Assembly: GCA_963971535.1 (NCBI GenBank)
Contig: OZ020585.1
Span: 160,076,211-160,140,210, forward strand
Direction: 5' to 3'
DNA: 64,000 nucleotides
Origin: Notolepis coatsorum
Lineage: Eukaryota > Chordata > Actinopteri > Aulopiformes > Paralepididae
Part shown: positions 1 to 11,339 of the stretch, in pieces
Numbering within the stretch: the first letter of the stretch is position 1
How the letters are laid out: each line of letters starts with the position of its first letter
Notes under the pieces: model-generated
Database searches by the model: none
Seen by the model: only the letters and a program-made list of their open reading frames with translations
What the model was told of the DNA's origin: nothing
Program-made: the position numbers and the translations under genes

Positions 1-274
1 AACGGAAACCCTGGTCTGCAAACTTGTTCCTGTTCACGGACGACTCAGCCCTGCTGGTCTCTGACAGGAACAAGTTACAGGTTGAAAAAACCCTCGGCAG
101 AATCTGCACCTGGCTCGCTGATAACAAACTATCATTACACCTGGGTAAAACAGAGTCCATTCTCTTCGGTTCAAAAAACTAACTCGGCAAGACCGACGGC
201 TTCTCAGTTACAGTGGGTGACAATATTGTCACAAGGAAAGATGAAATTAAATACCTGGGTTCCATCCTAGAGGC
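1..274 (+). mobile_element. L2-like LINE (family A), reverse transcriptase piece 1
   Basis: A non-LTR retrotransposon fragment. From about position 31 it translates to an RT palm segment with the catalytic box FTDDSALL, followed by LADNKLSLHLGKTES and, after a one-frame slip near 178, DEIKYLGSILEA. This is the typical L2/CR1-type order: YADD-like box, HLGKTE, YLG. The coding frame is broken and the window starts inside the element, so the 5' end is not seen. The sequence stops at a hAT insertion whose 8-bp TSD CTAGAGGC lies at 267-274 and again at 3041-3048, where the same LINE resumes. Clade assignment comes from motif memory, not a search. Confidence 0.82.
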
Positions 275-617
275 TGAACAGTGCGAGATATATGTTGCAC
301 GTGCTACAGCAACATCGGTCTGTGCGATGAATGGATTTACTTTAGTAGCACTGGTGCGATAGGCATTCGGTTCATATCGATAATCCTGTGGTGTCGTATC
401 CGCTCGGCTCCACAGCACACAACAGTACTCGTCTCAGTAGTAGCAGTAGCGTCTGGAACACGCACATTGCAACATAGCAAGGCTAGTAGGCTTGGGCGGT
501 ATGACGGTATACCAGGGTATTTGGAGATCCCGCCGGTATGATTCTCAATACCGTGACGTCACAGACTGCTATTACACTGACACAGAGTTGATTGTAGTGC
601 ACTGCACAGCACGCGCC

Positions 618-971
618 AGCAGAGGGTTACGTGGCTACCGTTCTGGGACTGGGAACTAACGTTAGTAGTAGTACCTGGATGGTGCAGGGTTACGTGGCTA
701 CCGTTCTGGGACTGGGAGCTATCGTTAGTAGTACCTGGATGGTGCGTGCTAACTAGCTACCGTTCTGGGACTGGGAGCTAACGTTATAGTAGTACCTGGA
801 TGGTGCGTGCTAACTAGCTACCGTTCTGGGACTGGGAGCTATCGTTAGTAGTACCTGGATGGTGCGGGGTTATGTGGCTACCGTTCTGGGACTGGGAGCT
901 ATCGTTAGTAGTATCTGGATGGTGCGGGGTTACGTGGCTACCGTTCTGGGACTGGGAGCTAACGTTAGTAG
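618..971. repeat. 60-bp tandem repeat array inside the hAT element
   Basis: Six units carry CTACCGTTCTGGGACTGGGA at 635, 698, 757, 818, 878 and 938, a spacing of 59-63 bp. A seventh unit at 2277 lies beyond the nested hAT at 972-2243, so the array predates that insertion. The units alternate between GGGTTACGTGG and GTGCTAACTAG versions. Confidence 0.9.
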
Positions 972-2243
972 TAGGGCTGGGCGATATGGCCTAAATATGA
1001 TATCACGATATTTTCTGACCTTTCGGCGATACACATCACAATGTTTTTCTTTTTTCCCCCAAACAATTCATTATGAGGCTTACCAAGACAGTATTTGAGT
1101 TTGCAAGCTAACATTAAAGACAAAATAAAATACATTCATTTAGCATTTTTATATTATATATTAGATTTAGATTATTGGTTTATTAGATTATATATTGCAT
1201 ATATTTAGCAATGAGATATTATATGATTTAGATATGAAATATAATGAATTGAAAATGGGGGACCCTGATGTAAACAAGACGAAAGTCTTTCTCTGGTCTG
1301 CATCCCCTTAACAATTGTATGTATTGAGCTGTACTGTACCCATTCTGCAATATGTTAATAAAGTTTTAAATCAATCAATCAATCAATCAATCAATAGCAT
1401 TTTAGCATTTTTATGAAACTACTGTATATTTGTATGTCTCTAAATGTTTTGATGAATTGAAAATGGAGGACCCTTATGTAAAAAAGCAGAAAGTCTTTTT
1501 CTGGTCTTCATCCCCCAGTCCACTGTTGTTGTATTGAGTTGTACTGTATTGTACCCATTCTGCAATCTGTTAAAGTTTTCATTCATTCATTCATTCAGAC
1601 GGCAAACAGAATAATTTCGATTGACAGTCGAGTCTGCCAATTACGTCACACCGCTTGCACCCGCCCTGCTGTTCTTAGCACCAATCGGCAAGCGCGTATT
1701 CATGTTTTACTTCCGCTTTTGTCCGCCATTGATTTTGACGAGAGCTCAATAACATCAACAACGTTAGCTCCCCGCCGCCGACGTTTCGCTTTTAGCTCCG
1801 CAGGATGACTAAACGAGGCATAATGATTTTACTGCAACGAATGTTATAATAAAAGCCTTTCCATACATCTGTCTGATTGAAAACTTTATTAACAGACCGC
1901 AGAATGGGCACAACTTACTCAGCACAGGCTGAGATATGAACCGAGTAATGCTTGCTATCTATCTAGGTTGCTATGTTCGGGTAAATACGCTGATGTTATT
2001 GAACGTGTAACTATATAACGTTAATGCCACAAAACAAATGCATTTGTTAATCATAAGTAGTAACTTTGATGCAGTAGTGTGTGTGTGGGGCGGCGTTTTT
2101 CAAAAGTTTGAACGTGTGGACCAGATTGACGCGACACAATCCTCTTGGGCAAAACATCACGATATCCACGATACGTTTAAAAAGTGTATCGTTAATGAAC
2201 TGTACCCGATATTTATATAATATCGTCATATCGCCCAGCCCTA
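972..2243. mobile_element. hAT element, TIR TAGGGCTGGGCGATAT
   Basis: The left TIR is TAGGGCTGGGCGATATGG and the right end is CATATCGCCCAGCCCTA. A perfect 8-bp TSD GTTAGTAG lies at 964-971 and 2244-2251. The element is non-autonomous and 1.27 kb long. A second copy of the same composite lies inverted at 17,685-18,739 with its own perfect TSD. Both copies carry the same captured LINE tails, so those tails were present before the family spread. Confidence 0.93.
1247..1595 (+). repeat. Two captured L2-type LINE 3' tails
   Basis: Two related segments run GAATTGAAAATGG(G/A)GGACCC, then a CTCTGGTCTGCATCCCC-like block, then ACCCATTCTGCAAT and AATAAAGTTTT, ending in (CAAT)n and (ATTC)n tails at about 1393 and 1595. 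They match the 3' end of LINE family A seen at 31,170-31,248. They lie inside the hAT at 972-2243. A further short inverted piece of the same tail lies near 1875-1915. Confidence 0.8.
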
Positions 2244-2316
2244 GTTAGTAGTACCTGGATGGTGCGTGCTAACTAGCTACCGTTCTGGGACTGGGAGCTA
2301 ACGTTATAGTAGTACC

Positions 2317-2402
2317 TGCAAAAAACAGCAATAATATCGCTTATCGCAATATTTTCTGGGACAATTAATCGCCCAGCAAAATGTGTTATCGTGACAGGCC
2401 TA
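2317..2402. mobile_element. Remnant end of another hAT-like element
   Basis: The sequence runs through AATATTTTCTGGGACAATTA and CGCCCAGC to a terminal-like TATCGTGACAGGCCTA. This resembles the end of a fish hAT family whose TIR starts TAGGCCTGTCACGATA. I found no matching left end or TSD, so limits and identity are weak. Confidence 0.4.
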
Positions 2403-2524
2403 CTTACACGTAACGTGTCTGGCTGTGTGACGTCAACTTGTCAGGATGAAAATTACAGCCAAACATGGCACTGCAACTAAATAACATATACAATAGGCAC
2501 ATTTGTGACTGTTACAAATATAAC

Positions 2525-2932
2525 TAGGGATGGGTACCGAATTCGGTACTTTTGAGGTACCGAACCGAAACACGTCGGTACTACCGAGTATCAAATCAAG
2601 TGAGAAACAAAAAAAAGGAAAAAAAGGAAAAAAAAATGTATTAATTTTTTTTTTTTTTTTTACTTTTTTCTTTTAATGTCAACGTTCACACGCACAATAT
2701 ATGCTTACCTAGGATTTGACTTGATTCAACAACAAAGCAGTCGGAGCAATGACAAGCCGAAAACTGTCGAAATTGTAGTTATTTGAAGTTTGGATTTTTT
2801 TTTTTACAACTGAGGTAGGTAAATAAAATTTCTTGCGACTAAAGTACAGAAAAAAGGTACCGTTGGGTACCGGTATCGATTCACAGGTACCGGTACCGGT
2901 ATCGGTTCAAATGTGAAAGGTACCCATCCCTA
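2525..2932. mobile_element. hAT MITE, TIR TAGGGATGGGTACC
   Basis: A 408-bp element bounded by TAGGGATGGGTACCGA and GGTACCCATCCCTA, with a perfect 8-bp TSD AATATAAC at 2517-2524 and 2933-2940. It has A/T-rich internal sequence and no open frame. The short length and long TIRs mark a non-autonomous element. Confidence 0.92.
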
Positions 2933-3040
2933 AATATAACACGTTTTATACTTGTGCTACAAGATTTTGGCCTGTGCTACAAAACTATCAACCTCTGTAG
3001 CACCAGTGCTATGTGCAAGAAAAGTTAACGTACAGCCCTG

Positions 3041-3527
3041 CTAGAGGCAAATGTTTCCTGTGACAAAATGGCATCCAATGTAATCAAAAAAATCAACCAA
3101 CGAACAAGATTCTTGTACCGGATCTCCTCTCTGGTAAACAAGAATACCCTGAAGACTCTAGCAGGAGCACTCATTCAAGGGTACTACGACTATGCTTGCA
3201 CCTCATGGTACCAAAGCACCTCAAAGGCGCTAAAAACAAAATTACAAACATCACAAAACAAACTGGTCAGACTACTGCTTGACCTTACTACTAGAACCTA
3301 CCTCACCCCTGCCCACTTTGACAACCTAGGATGGCTTAGAGTAGACGACAGAGTACAGCAACTTGCAATGGGCCTGGTCTACAAGATACACTAAGGTACC
3401 CATGTACATGTCAAAATACTTCCCAAAGGTCAGTGAATACCTCGACCACAACACCAGAGGCAGCTCCACAAATCATGTTAAACCCAGATTCGGCTCAAAC
3501 AAGGGACTAAACACGTTTCGTAATTAT
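3041..3527 (+). mobile_element. L2-like LINE family A, RT piece 2 (C-terminal)
   Basis: This continues the LINE at 1-274. An open frame at 3068-3394 gives NQRTRFLYRISSLVNKNTL, QTSQNKLVRLLL and GLVYKIH, the thumb and C-terminal part of an L2/CR1-type ORF2. Beyond the stop, the sequence TACCCATGTACATGTCAA and following matches other family A copies in this window (33,100-33,200 minus), so the frame is broken, not naturally ended. It stops at a hAT inserted in GTAATTAT (3520-3527, repeated at 7282-7289). Confidence 0.88.
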
Positions 3528-3736
3528 TAGGGGTGGGACGATACATCGATCCAGATCGATATATCGATCCAGATCGATATATCGATCTATTATCAATAAT
3601 CAAATAGGATCGATGCCACGTAAAAAGATCGATTCATATTGCAATACTCTTATTTTGAAAATCCGGCGACGGCGACGTCATCGCCCCGCGCCCAGTGTTG
3701 TTGTGAAACTCTGTTTAACATCAACAGCACACAGAG

Positions 3737-5000
3737 CAGGGTTAAAAATTAAAAAAAAAATTCAAGGGCTTTTTTTTGCCCCCCTTAATTGATTTTCGGG
3801 GGCTTTTTTTTATTTCGGGGGCACTGAATTTTTATGATAAACGGTAGGGGTGGGACGGTTCACAAAATGGACGGTTCGGTTCGTATCACGGTTTTGGGGT
3901 CACGGTTTTCAGTTCGGTTCTATATACGTAAATTTTTATAAAAAAAATGTAACACTCAAATCTAAACATGCTTCTCATTTATTAAAAACAAGTTACAGTG
4001 TTACAGTGTTTACAGCCTTAAATAATGTTTGGCACACAAAGACCGAACTGACTGAAAAATATAGGCTACATTTGTAGTATTAACTTAGTGCAAACAAACA
4101 ATATGCTCAGCCAGCACTAGACTTTCCTTTCTTTAATATAAACACAAAAAAACAATGTCAACCATGTTTAAATTCCCTGATTGTCAGTTCTTAATGGAAA
4201 GATTCGTGTTCTGCTTGAAATTATTATGTATCTGTCTACATTTATTTAGACTAAACATTATTTAAATATTGAGTGCAACTGTGGTGGATTACGTAATTCG
4301 GTGAGTTGGAACTATCTATGGGTTGGCGCCGGGTCCCCACGGACATTTTAGTGTCACGCACCTTCAGCTCAGGCAATGTTATTATCAGCTCCGGTAGCTC
4401 CGGTAACGTTAGGAGGTGATGGCATGCAGTGGGAAAGCGGCAATAGTCCCGGTTGGTTAGTAAGTTAGTATGTTAGCCTTCTTGGATGTTGAATAAACGC
4501 CTATCATTGTCTTTAAACACCCCACCTCTCAGACTCCCATTTCCTCCTCTGCTAGCTAGTAGCTACGGTAACATTTCGTTGACTGTATTACCTCGCGGGC
4601 TGATTCTATAGTTAAAACGTGCGTTGTGTTGTACAAACTGCTAACGCTATGGCAAGATGTGTGTATGCCTATGTAATGTTAATGGCTATGTTTTTAAAGT
4701 CGTAATGAAGATTGATTTAGATTGTGCTTGCCATTTGTACACAAACTGACTAGCACCTGGCTCAGCTGCAGTGCTGCTGCTGATGCAGCAGCCAGTGCTC
4801 ACCTCCGCCAAATGATTTTTTTCTTTTTTTGCACGTCATCTGAACCGTACGATACACAGACGCGCCATTACCGGATAAATATATATATATAATTAGTAAA
4901 CTGTCAGGGGCATTTTGTGCCCCCCTTAACTGATTTTCGAGGGCATTTTGTCCATTTTCAAGGGCATTATGCCCCAAGCCCCCGTTAATTTCGAACCCTG
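3737..5000. mobile_element. Nested hAT element, TIR CAGGGTTAAAAATTAA
   Basis: The ends are CAGGGTTAAAAATTAA and TTAATTTCGAACCCTG. The flanks share ACAGAGC (7 of 8 bp). Both subterminal zones carry a CCCCCCTTAA(T/C)TGATTTTCG block (near 3780 and 4920), in the same orientation. A different element start, TAGGGGTGGGACGGTTCAC, lies inside at 3845, but I could not find its right end. The inner element is therefore probably truncated near 4870. Confidence 0.75.
3845..4870. mobile_element. Partial hAT element (GGGACGGTTC type)
   Basis: It starts TAGGGGTGGGACGGTTCACA and continues with GGTTCGGTTC and TCACGGTTTT, a common fish hAT terminus. The right limit is a guess based on TGAACCGTACGATAC at about 4849-4863. 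The expected mirror terminus is absent. The interior is A/T-rich and non-coding. Confidence 0.45.
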
Positions 5001-5014
5001 ACAGAGCGTCACTA

Positions 5015-5522
5015 GAGCAAGACTATTGTGCCTATTCTTTGACCCAAAACATGTCCCTGCTGTTTTATTCCGCAACGGGTCCATGGCATCTAACCTGCTT
5101 TGCAATCCTCGCCACTCCATTATGCCCATGTCGCATTAAAGATCAAAGATAACATTACGTTAGCGCCGTAAGCTAACAAGCTAACCCAGAGCCGAGCAAG
5201 ACTATTGTGCCTATTCTGTGACCCAAAACATGTCCCTGCTGTTTTATTCCGCAACGGGTCCAATGCATCTAACCTGCTTTGCAATCCTCGCCACTCCATT
5301 ATGCCCATGTCGCGTTAAAGATCGAAGATAACGTTACGTTAGCGCCGTAAGCTAACAAGCTAACCCAGAGCCGAGCAAGACTATTGTGCCTATTCTGTGA
5401 CCCAAAACATGTCCCTGCTGTTTTATTCCGCAACGGGTCCAATGCATCTAACCTGCTTTGCAATCCTCGCCACTCCATTATGCCCACGTCGCGTTAAAGA
5501 TCGAAGATAACGTTACATTAGC
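5015..5522. repeat. 179-bp tandem repeat, about three units
   Basis: GAGCAAGACTATTGTGCC recurs at 5015, 5194 and 5373, an exact 179-bp period with few differences. Each unit ends with AGCTAACAAGCTAACCCAGA. The start of a further unit resumes at 6804 after the hAT at 5523-6803, so that element landed inside the array. The open frames seen on the minus strand repeat with the unit and are not genes. Confidence 0.92.
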
Positions 5523-6803
5523 CAGGGCTGTACGTTAACTTTTTTTGCACATAGCACTGGTGCTACAGAGGTTGATAGTTTTGTAGCACAGGCCAAAATC
5601 TTGTAGCACAAGTATAAAACGTGTTATATTTGTAACAGTCACAAATGTGCCTATTGTATTTGTGTTATTTAGTTGCAGTGCCATGTTTGGCTGTCATTTA
5701 GTATATCGCCATGTGTTATTATTACTATGATACTCTCATATGCTATATTATATATTTATATTTATATATTTTCAATTAATATCATAAACAACATAAGGAA
5801 TATTAGCATAATTTTGAGTGGACTGAAGGAATGAGTCAGCGTTAATAGTTTTAAATGCAAATAATTTATTGAAACATAGAAGTGGGGTCGGTTGGGACAC
5901 ACACACACACACACAATGGGGGACCCTGATGTAAACAAGACAAACGTCTTTCTCTGGTCTGCATCCCCTTAACAATTGTGTGTATTGAGCCGTACTGTAC
6001 CCATTCTGCAATCTGTTAAATAAAGTTTTTCATTCATTCACACACACTGTTTCAACTCACCACCCCCACATCATATTGTAGTCTAGTCTGTCTTCAAACT
6101 TCCACTCCTCTCGAAACTTGTTTATATTTGAATATCATTATCTGTCCATCCTCAGTTTACTATAATATACTCCTGTCCTGAGTCCTGACTAGTGACTTCA
6201 TCGTCTTTCCAAACGCACGCACGCACACACACACACAGGGAAGGGGAGAGAGTGCCCCCCCATTTCCCTTTCCACACTGTGTCTGCTGGCTCTGTGCCTC
6301 TGATCAGGATTAGCTTGTTAGCTTGCTAACGTTGTAGTGATTGTAATGGTACATAAACGTTAATTTCGGGCGATGTGCGCATAAAGGAATGGCGACGGTG
6401 CAAAGCATGTAGATGCATTTGACCCGTTGCGAGAAAGAAAAAACACCACAGACTTATTTCGGGACGTGTAGGCGCACTGCTGTGTTAACGCAGCAGTGCG
6501 CACCAACCGACCAACGCGCTGCTCTGCTAGCAGAAGCACGGATAGGGCGGATACGACTCGTCGAGTTGTCACAAGAGTTTTTTCAAAATAAGAGTATCAT
6601 ATGCACCTGAACGTTGCTAGCTTTCGGAGCCTAGCTGGAGCTGCGCGTGGGCAGAAATGAGACCCGCTACAGGATTTTCAAAATAAGAGTATCTATATGA
6701 ACCGAATCCCTATCGCACCAGTGCTACTGAAGTAAATCCATCCATCGCACAGACAGCTGTTGCTGTAGCACGTGCGATATATATGTCGCACTGTACACCC
6801 CTG
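5523..6803. mobile_element. hAT-like element, inverted relative of the one at 275-3040
   Basis: The left end is CAGGGCTGTACGTTAACTTT and the right end is CGCACTGTACACCCCTG. CATTAGC (7 bp) flanks both sides. Blocks such as GCACTGGTGCTACAGAGG and CCAAACATGG-type sequence match 275-3040 in reverse. It has captured a LINE family A 3' tail (about 5918-6040) next to a CA run. Sequence around 6380-6600 contains a short inverted repeat (GCGCACTGCTG / CAGCAGTGCGC). Confidence 0.82.
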
Positions 6804-7281
6804 CATTAGCGTAAGCTAACAAGCTAACCCAGAGCCATAGGCAGAGAGAAGTGGGGACTGGGAAGGAGGGTGCATTCTCGGGATAGCCCCACTAACAGGA
6901 TCTGGCCGGCTTTTCCAGCCAAAATACAGCTCTGTGACAGTGAATAGGATATTAATATCGAGAAAAAAAAGAAAAACAAACCAAAAACAGTGAACAGGAG
7001 GTCTATTTGTATTAAAAACAATAGATTGTTTTTCATTTAAATGTCTGAAAGAGCTCAAAAATAAAAATGTCAAATGATATTTCCATTGACTTTTTTTTGT
7101 TTATTTAAATGTTACTGATTGTGTTAAATGGGCATATAATATCGTCTCATATCGATCGCAGGCACCTGAATCGAATCGTATCATATCGTATCGTGGCAGA
7201 CTGTGTGATATCGGATAATATCGTTGTCCAAAGAATCGATATCGTATCGTATCGTGATGAAACTGGTGATTCCCACTCCTA

Positions 7282-7494
7282 GTAATTATGCAACAACAAT
7301 GTGGAACGCCCTACCCACAGCTGTAAAGGAATCATTCACTACCCACCTTCAAAACCTCTCTAAAAGAGCACCTACGGGAGACTGCAATTCGAAACTGGCC
7401 CCTGTAAATGTCCAAACCCAACCCCCTCCAATGTACAGTTCAACCCCCCGACCCCACCTACCCAATCCCCCCCCCCACCTACCCAACCCCCTCC
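7282..7494 (+). mobile_element. L2-like LINE family A, C-terminal codons and 3' UTR
   Basis: The LINE resumes directly after the GTAATTAT duplication. It reads NYATTMWNALPTAVKES, then LGDCNSKLAPV-like codons, then a C-rich 3' UTR with repeated CCAACCCCCTCC and CCCACCTACCCAA. It is cut at CCTACCCAACCCCCTC by CAGGGCTCGAAATTGCG (7495). The next expected LINE sequence, TACCCAACCTCCTCCAATG, appears at 31,010. Confidence 0.85.
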
Positions 7495-8620
7495 AGGGCT
7501 CGAAATTGCGACCGTATTGGTCGCATACAGGGAGCGAAATTAACTTTTTGACTCACCGGCCAGTGGCGGGTAGATGGGAAGAATCTACCCGCCAAGCATA
7601 TTTCTTACCCGCCAACTTTTTTTTGATAACATTTTTTTTTATTATTATTTTATATAGATTTTTTTTTTAATAAAATATATATATTATATAATCATACTTG
7701 TGATTGTGTTATCTGCGAGACATCGCCACCTCGCCGTCTGCAAACAGCTCCACTGTCTGTGTGTATACTCGAGTGGCCTCCAGCTCCAGCAAGGATTCTC
7801 CGGGGGTGCAGCTGGACCCTAAACGCTACATTCAGCATGCAAAAGAATTCTCCGGCGCTGCACCTGGACCCTAGTCAGCAGCCCTCACTCATGCGATGTA
7901 AACCAGGGACTCGAATACGCATGTTGTTGTTGTAGGACATTGATGCCAAGAGCTATCTGTAGCTACTGCTGGATGGCGTTGGGACAACGCCTCAGTGAAC
8001 TATTTAGTTTACTGCGACATTTCGTAGTGACTAGTTACCTAGCCAACGGAGGTATTATGCACTGGACTATTGCTGGAGGATTTGTTGATGTCGGGAGCTA
8101 TCCGTAGCTAGCCGGCTGGATAACGTTACACAATGCCTTGTGTATTAAACTAAGTGAATAGTTGACTGGGTCATTTTGTAACGGTAGCTAACGTTATCTC
8201 ACGAAGGTCCCACACTGACTAGACTAACGTCACGGTGAGGCAATAGCCTCTGTTTACATGCAGGCATTAGCAGCAGCAGCAGTGCTAACTAACGTCACAG
8301 TGACTCGGAGGCAATAGCCTCTGTTTACATGCAGCAGCAGTGCACGGTGCGCGCTTCATGTCTGCTGAGACAGCGAGTGAGAACTCCGCTAAAGAATTGG
8401 ATCATGATTTTCGGTTTTCACATGACTATTTGATTGCCCGTCACACGGCGCTCAGACGTCTCAGTGGGAGGCGCCAAACGTAAAAACTGAGCGCAAATGG
8501 CGGGTGGCGCTCTCTAGTTTCGGTCCCTGGTCGCATATGCTCCCGAAATTTGATCAGTGCGACCTCAAAATATAATTGGGAGAATTTGTGCGAGTGAAAA
8601 TGATTGTTCTGGTGCGTACT
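7495..8620. mobile_element. Outer hAT-like element (TIR CAGGGCTCGAAATTGCG), right end unresolved
   Basis: The start is CAGGGCTCGAAATTGCGACC. After the nested element at 7528-8529 it continues with CATATGCTCCCGAAATTTG and GTGCGACCTCA. I could not find a mirror terminus or TSD, so the right boundary is arbitrary. The sequence after about 8620 changes to CTCTTATCGATTCG, typical of another MITE family. Confidence 0.4.
7528..8529. mobile_element. hAT element, TIR CAGGGAGCGAAATTAA
   Basis: The ends are CAGGGAGCGAAATTAAC and TAGTTTCGGTCCCTG, with a perfect TSD GTCGCATA at 7520-7527 and 8530-8537. It is 1.0 kb with no transposase. Its interior holds a module reading CTGCGAGACATCGCCACC then AAACAGCTCCACTGTCTGTG. 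That module recurs in two hATs with unrelated ends (17,424-19,036, and 29,011-29,953). Confidence 0.9.
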
Positions 8621-8995
8621 CTTATCGATTCGATACTGCTTAACGGTTCGGTACTTTATCGTTACTCTTATCTGTTATTTTTTATTATTTTGCAAGATTT
8701 TTTTTATTTTATTAAGAACATAATCGACATTGCTTTATTGTTCTCTTATATAACTATATTACTGCACATGGCTACTTTTTGATCAATTAATACAAGCAGT
8801 CAGATAAATTAACTATTTTGGGACTTTCTATTTTATTTAGAAAGTTCTTAAATCAGAATGTCCCACCCAATACCCAGCTGTTAAAAATGGTTCAATACTC
8901 CATTTTATTAGTAGAGATACTTTTAGAACAATAGCCTGATGATATATTTTCCATGAGTTGAGTGGATGCATGACCGGAGCAGGGTGTGTGTGTGA
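8621..8995. other. Unassigned A/T-rich stretch
   Basis: It begins with CTTATCGATTCGATACTGC and GGTTCGGTACTTTATCG, resembling subterminal sequence of TAGGGATGGG-type hAT MITEs. No paired end, open frame or RNA gene was found up to the Harbinger-like start at 8996. Confidence 0.4.
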
Positions 8996-9261
8996 GGGGG
9001 CTTTCACACTAGCCATTCGGGGTCGAATCAGAGCACGATCGCACCAAAATAGGGTGTGATCGTCCCTGATGAGAACGCTCCCCCCCGTCCCCGGGGGCGC
9101 TGATTCGCTCCAAACCTGGACCGCTGGAATAGGTGGTTTCGGGTGCGCGCCAGTGTCCCCGACGAGGGAGCGGGGGGCGTGGTGTGCAAGCTTACTGTAA
9201 TGCTTTCATGCTTGCTTGAATTTTGGGCAGATAAAAACATACAGCAACAACTGGACAATAC

Positions 9262-11339
9262 TAGGGATGCACCGAATGGGAAATTCTTGGCCGAAACCGA
9301 TACCGAAAATAGAAAACAGTTGGCCGAAAACCGAATGCCGAAAGGCCGAAAATTATTCATAGAATACAATTTTTTTTTACCAATGTTGTGGAACATTATG
9401 ATTATGGACAAATATATGATTATGGCTAAACTTAACTTAAATAATAAATAATCACTATTATGGGTCCATAAAACATTTATTCAGCACTTCTGAATGCATA
9501 CAGTACATTAATTCCATATTTTCTCTGGCTGCCGCGGCGGACATCTGTGCTCTACTGAGCGCACCTTTCTAGTCCCCAGATGAATGTGCTCTCTTGACTC
9601 GGCACAGTAGACTCGCGACGTGTATGCTCGAGAAAGATTATATTATCAACGACAGACAGCGTCAATGTGAAAAACACTACCCCCCCCCCCCTCTCGTTCT
9701 GAAGAATATGCATATTAGATCACTCAGTGATAAACCGCGACAGGCATATAGTAAATAAGGATGTTAAAGACGCATTTATTGGACGCGTTGCGCGCAGAGT
9801 TTACATAGAAACAGCGCGACTCCCGACAGCGCGACATCATCACAACAACACGCGTTAGGTTACAGGTTGTTTCTGTTTCTGTGATATATTTTCGGTGAAA
9901 AAACTCTTTCGGCCGAAAGCCGAAAGGACATTTTTTGCCATTTTCGGCCGAAAACTTTCGGTGGCCGAAATTTCGGTGCATCCCATTCCCTAGACCAGGG
10001 GTCGGCAACCTGCGGCCTCGAGGCCGCATGCGGCTCTTTAGCTAATCAGCTGCGGCTCCCTGGCCCAAAAAAATTAAATAAAAATAAAAACTTTTTTTTT
10101 TTTCTTATTTTGGAGATCGATGTCATACTGTGACACTGAAATTAAAAAATATTTCATCAACTAAGATATTTAGTCAACAAAAGGCTTACCTGTATGCCTG
10201 ATATGTGGTGCGAAATTTGCGAACAATGAAACATTTACTTTTTATTTTATAGATTTTCCACAAATAAGGAAAGGACTCTAATAGAGCTGCATAGTTCAGG
10301 GTTTTATTTCAAAGTAGGTCTACAGATACCAGTGTTTTTTCTCCTTTTCTGTGTTTTATTTCAAAGTAGGTCTACACATGGTATTCTTTATTCAAAGTGG
10401 ACTACTTTCTATTTTATAAATGTTCCACAAATAAGGGAAGGACTCAAATATACCTGATTATTACATGGCGTTTTCACATTCGCCGAAATGCTTGCTTGTG
10501 ATTGGTCAATAGCGCGCGTCAGAGGTCAGTTATCAGACAATAATGACCGCTGTGGGACAATAATGACCGCTGTGCGCAGCTGTTCGCAATCAAGCCCACA
10601 ATAATGACCGCTGTGCGCAGCTGTTCGCAATCAAGTGCAAACTGCCGGCTGCCGGGGAAGCTGCTGGGGGGCGGAGCGACGAGCACTCAGCGGAGCCAGA
10701 ACCAGTGTTACTGTTGCGAGTCGATGTAAAATGAATTAGGTATATTGTTAGTAAGTTAGCCATGTAATAAGCGGGATAATGTATAGCTATACTCGATCTT
10801 TGTCGCAAAATAATTGAGGCGGCTCGGTATTTTAAACTCTGTGTCGGTCAATTATTTTGCGACAATGACCTCGTAGCTATACATTATCCCTTACATAGTT
10901 CAGGGTTTTATTTCAAAGTCGGTCTACAGACACCAGTGTTGTCTCCTCTTCTGTGTTTTATTAAAAAACAGGTCTACACAGCCAGTATTTTTTCTCCTCT
11001 TCATAAGAGTTTGAGGTTTTCCTTTGGTAAAAACAGGTAAAAACAGCAATTAAAAAGTCAAAAAAATTATTTTTGTTGCTTTATAATCCCATTAATGCAA
11101 CAAACTGTGTGCTATAAGTATAAAGTATAATAAATCGCAAATTACTTTGGGTATGCAATTGTCAGGCGTTTTATGCTAAATGTGGGGTATGCTTGGGGAA
11201 TGGGGATATATAAAACGTTATACACTGTGTTATCTTCATTTTAAGGGTAAATAGGTTGTGCGGCTCCCTGAGCATTTTATTTTGTGGGACGGGGGAAAAG
11301 TGGCTCTTTTGATAGTAAAGGTTGCTGACCCCTGCCCTA
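9262..11339. mobile_element. hAT MITE, TIR TAGGGATGCACCGA, split by another hAT
   Basis: The left end is TAGGGATGCACCGAATGGG. The right arm is GGCCGAAATTTCGGTGCATC, ending in CCATTCCCTA. The TSD GACAATAC lies at 9254-9261 and at 11,340-11,347 once the nested hAT is taken out. GGCCGAAA motifs fill both arms. This is a very common teleost MITE type. The element net of its insertion is about 0.73 kb. Confidence 0.9.
9996..11334. mobile_element. hAT element, TIR CAGGGGTCGGCAACC
   Basis: The ends are CAGGGGTCGGCAACCTGCGG and AGGTTGCTGACCCCTG, with a perfect TSD CCCTAGAC at 9988-9995 and 11,335-11,342. The ends match the Charlie-like hAT consensus CAGGGGTC. A partly duplicated block AATAATGACCGCTGTGCGCA occurs near 10,550-10,640. 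No transposase frame survives. Confidence 0.93.

Larger units (their letters stand above)
275..3040. mobile_element. hAT-like DNA element (TIR CAGGGCTGTAC), nested in the LINE
   Basis: The right end reads GTACAGCCCTG at 3030-3040. The left end reads TGAACAGTGCGA and lacks the outermost few bases of the consensus CAGGGCTGTACAGTGCGA seen in the copy at 17,424. The flanking TSD CTAGAGGC is perfect. The lost bases share a short GGC homology with the TSD, so a small terminal deletion is likely. The same family occurs inverted at 5523-6803, including the blocks around GTAGCACCAGTGCTA and GTGCTACAAAACTATCAACC. It has no coding capacity that I can see. It hosts a 60-bp tandem array, a second hAT (972-2243) and a MITE (2525-2932). 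Confidence 0.8.
3528..7281. mobile_element. hAT element, TIR TAGGGGTGGGA, with several nested insertions
   Basis: The left end is TAGGGGTGGGACGATACATCG. The right end runs from the ATCGTATCGTGATG block to TTCCCACTCCTA. A perfect TSD GTAATTAT lies at 3520-3527 and 7282-7289. The terminal regions are the ATCGAT-rich sequence typical of this fish family. Most of its 3.75 kb is other elements: a hAT at 3737-5000, a 179-bp tandem array, and an inverted hAT at 5523-6803. Confidence 0.88.

Noticed and set aside
5120-5487. Repeated 62-codon frame MGIMEWRGLQSRLDALDPLR
   Set aside because: Repeats exactly with the 179-bp unit; no start context or homology.
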